A stretch of DNA of 64,000 nucleotides, from contig RQTK01000003.1 in NCBI GenBank assembly GCA_003991915.1, positions 1,518,995 to 1,582,994 of the forward strand, in the 5' to 3' direction. The translations under genes and the position numbers were made by a program. Positions 60,680 through 64,000 of the stretch are shown here, piece by piece; position 1 is the stretch's first letter; every line of letters starts with the position of its first letter. This DNA comes from Elysia chlorotica (lineage: Eukaryota; Mollusca; Gastropoda; Plakobranchidae). Under the pieces are notes generated by a model, which did not search any database, had not been told where the DNA came from, and saw nothing but the letters and a program-made list of their open reading frames with translations.

Positions 60680-63600
60680 AAGAGAGATAGATATATAGAG
60701 AGAAAGACATATATTGAGGCATATAAAGATAGACATTCAGACAAACAGAGACAGAGATAGGGACAGAGGCAGACACTCGGGGAATGATCGCCTGACTAAA
60801 GATATCCTTTTTATGGCTAGACGAAAATTCTAGTCCAGGGAACATAATTCACAACCAGGTTCGCGTCTCATTGTGTGGACTTGACCATTAACCAGTCTCC
60901 TCAGTCTGATGATCTACTTTGGTTTCCATTATAATTACCCTGCATTGTTATGACATGTTTGTACGAAGTTTGATAGGTTTGGTATTAAAACCTTAACGTA
61001 TTCGTATCTGCACGGGTTGCATTACGAGTTAACGCGTACTTTATTGTAACACCATTATGGTCCTTCACCAAATGATTGCTCTTGCCTAATGAAGATCTGT
61101 CACGTGATTTTCTTTGAGAGCAGGATAATGATACGGATTCTGCCAAGTTGAGATAACGATTTTGTAATATAAAGATTGTTACAAGTCACCGCTTAAAGAC
61201 AGGGGTCGATTGGTGGGTTTAAATCGCCCCATACGGATTCACGGTAGTTATCTACTCAAACGATTTAGCAAGGAGTGTTAATTCAGTGAAATACAATAGA
61301 GGGCGTTCCTGTGTTTAGATAGTTTCATTGAACTTTTTTTCCCACAACACGGGGATGGAAATTTATAATAAATGCCAACCTAAGAATAATCTTCCCCGAA
61401 AAGATTCAATAATTCGTGTGTTTCCATTGTTTATGTCGTATTGAGATATGGGTGAGAAAAGATCCAAACGGGTTGTCTTTTTCGTTTGCCGAAATGTTTC
61501 TATAAATTATACTGTTTTCCAAACTAAGTCACAAGTGCCAGAAACTGTTTGTTAAATAGCTCTTTAAGTTCGTCGTAATCTTAAAGCAATCTCAAATTTC
61601 CAAACATTGGCAAGGACCAAAGCAACATTGACAGATATTTATTGCACTTTTGCTTTTTGTCTTTTCAACATACTGCTGTAATAAGGTGACAAAGAAACTA
61701 TAGTACAACGAATGCATCCACTGTAGGTTTAATAGGTTGGTCCTTTTAAATGTAATATAAATGAAATATCAGTTAAGATTAAGTCATGGTTCAGATTGCT
61801 CAAAGTTGTTAGAACTCCATAATGAACCCAGGTATTGGTTGTTTTGTTCAAGCGAAAACATTAATTTCTTGAAATATAACTCCAAAGTTATTCCAGCTAA
61901 TGTTGCTCTTAATTTTAAAAAAAATTAATGTTCATGATTATAAAGTAGGGCCATTTAAATTCTCTGTTCACTATAGCATGCAATTAAGTCAAGAATAGAT
62001 TGACGACGGTGTGATTAAGACTTATCACAATTACATAACGACAGCCAGATAGTGTTGGACAATACAATCTGAACCGCTTGACATATCCATCCACAGGTGC
62101 CGCTAAGTTCAACCAGAAAACTGTCAAATGCAGTAACAGTAGCTGCACATTTTAACCCTTATGGATTTGCGCAAAGGAAACTTCCTTGGATAATAATAAA
62201 TAATTTTGTTGATTTGTAACAGCAGTTAACAAGCAGTGATCGAAGTGCAAGCCTATAACGTGTATATAATAAGTTTCCTTAGATAAAAATTAATATAGCT
62301 TTGAATTTCAGTAACATTTATTCATCATCATAGATGCGTTTCAAGTGTGAGACTTTACGTGTCCAATAAACGCAAGTTTTCAGTTTTTTTAATGTGATGG
62401 AACGAGAAAGACGAACAGTGGGTGCATTTCTAGTTACTATGAGCAATAAGAATGCACTTTAGCTGTGAGGAATGCAACGTTTTAACCACACAAACTGTAA
62501 ATGCCTTACACTTCTATTGGTCGAAGGTCTATGATTAATAAATAACAAATATGGATAGTTTTTTCTTGTTCCCAATTGATGAGGATGATTTTGTCTCAGA
62601 TACCAGCTCTTTCAATGAGACTGACAAGGTAATTGTTGATGCACATAGTGGTACGTTGCGGTTGCAACTAAGTTTAAAACTAAAAGACTGAAATACCAAG
62701 TATAGAATTTGAACATGGCAAAGTATAAGATTCAAAGCATAATGTATTGATTGTCAAACCTTTTAATTCCCGAAGTATATCCCGTGTACAAAGCAAACTA
62801 ACTCTCGCTATTTTGAATGTCCCAAATAAATCCATGTATTATCAATAAGCATACAAGAGATAAATATAGAGAGAGGGGACGGGGTGGACAGATATATAGA
62901 GACAGAGACCGAAGGAGAGACAAAGATAGAGACATTGATCGTAGGAGAGGCAAAGACAGAGACAGACAGGGGCATGGGGAAAGGGAGAGAGACATACAAA
63001 GACAAGGACAAAAAGAAAAGACAGTAACACAGTCAACATCAAAGTAACAAATACAGATTATAGGCAGAGAGAGACAGAAAGAGACAGAGAGAGGGGTATT
63101 TTGCCCGCTTCCAAAGCATGAATTTTCTAAGGTTTGCTTTAATTTATACTTGCGGGGTTAGGTTTCAGACTCATTGATTACCTATTGAAACAAATACTGT
63201 AAAAAGAAAGAAAATAGTCCTTGATTTTTTTAAATTTTAACTGTAATATTTTCAAAGAAAACTACAGAAAAATAAGAAAAGAAAATAACAGCACGGCTTA
63301 AATGCAAAATTCTCTAAAACTGATGTTGACCCAGGCTTGGCTTTCATACGATTGAGTTTGATCGTACTTAGTTGTTTTAAGAGCATTTGGTAAACAATAC
63401 TTGCCTATATTTAACATTCTTAAACCTATTTCTGTGCTTCGCGCATTCGTTCTTTTTCAATATTAACCAGCTATCGCATATGAAAGACCAAAACCCTATA
63501 AATTTGTCTAAATCAAGATTAAATTGCCAAAACTCGATGGCGATAGTAAAAGGCTAACACGATTTCTATGAGGTGTCAAACGAAAGGAAAAATACATTGT

Positions 63601-63960
63601 AGCGATCTTTCTTAGAATCTGAGTGTATAGAGGAAGTGGATCTATAATGGCCAGTGCTCTGTGCCTATGAAGACCAGACAATAAAATAATTGCTGTTGTT
63701 TGGTTTGTCTGTTTATTTAAATGGATGCATAAAGGATGTAAATTTTCTTCGTTTAGAAACCACAGATTCGCCACCGAGTGACACCAATACAAAAATCTGA
63801 TCGAGGCAGATTATAATTGTCCACTTTCTTCCTTTCTTTAAAATTAATCATATAGGGTGCTGTCTTCAATAGACAGAAGATGCTTTATCACTGATCATGC
63901 TGAGTTTATGTGTTAGCACGCAAATATGACATTCTCATTAGTTCGATGCCGTTCGATTAT
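60680..63960. other. Intergenic, AT-rich; GA-rich 62870-63095
   Basis: No gene, RNA or element recognised. Only low-complexity GA/GACA sequence stands out. Confidence 0.45.
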
Positions 63961-63971
63961 TATCGTAATCG

Positions 63972-64000
63972 TTGTTGTTGTTGTTGTTGTTGTTGTTGTT
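63972..64000 (+). repeat. (GTT)n microsatellite, cut by the window edge
   Basis: GTT triplets run to the last base. Confidence 0.9.

Noticed and set aside
59590..62180. Possible conserved non-coding elements
   Set aside because: Only an impression of non-repetitive, mixed composition; conservation cannot be judged from one sequence.

Overview
This is eukaryotic, animal-type DNA. It is AT-rich and mostly non-coding, with spliced genes, dense microsatellites, tRNA-derived SINEs and decayed non-LTR retrotransposon pieces. The combination of a secreted chlorophyllase-like hydrolase, a CYP3-clan P450, tRNA SINEs ending in an ACTCA tail and GTCT/CT/CTA microsatellites fits a mollusc, perhaps a gastropod. 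That assignment is inference only. No bacterial operon, CRISPR array, rRNA or functional tRNA gene was seen.

Only two genes are well supported, both on the minus strand. (1) At 5172-10549 lies a six-exon gene reconstructed from splice sites. Its exon lengths sum to an exact reading frame of 382 codons plus stop. It encodes a signal peptide followed by a chlorophyllase-like alpha/beta-hydrolase domain with an unusual nucleophile elbow (C-H-S-A-S in place of G-x-S-x-G). Its introns hold two broken copies of its own exons. A cluster of four TGATAA (GATA-factor) motifs, two of them in a palindrome, lies just upstream. (2) At 56343-57875 lies a complete intronless 510-residue microsomal cytochrome P450 of the CYP3 clan. 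A truncated copy of its last 167 codons (stop included) and about 1.9 kb of its 3' flank sits downstream at 52012-54452. The copy breaks exactly at an (ATC)n microsatellite, and all seven coding differences are synonymous.

Layout: 1-5.2 kb intergenic with a complete SINE bearing target-site duplications; 5.2-10.9 kb hydrolase gene and its upstream region; 11-17.3 kb intergenic with a second complete SINE; 17.5-19.8 kb an inverted repeat around an assembly gap, then an old tandem duplication; 20-20.9 and 28.4-29.2 kb a repeated unit of roughly 700 bp with a conserved hairpin and a GTCT microsatellite end; 22-41.9 kb microsatellites, SINE fragments and two reverse-transcriptase remnants; 42-51.9 kb intergenic; 51.9-58 kb the P450 duplication; 58-64 kb intergenic.

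The two genes have no evident functional link beyond both belonging to families of lipid or xenobiotic metabolism. No clearly new multi-gene system is present. The most interesting signals are the altered catalytic elbow, the exon-fragment and P450 duplications with microsatellite breakpoints (which could partly be haplotype assembly artefacts), and the hairpin-bearing repeat family.
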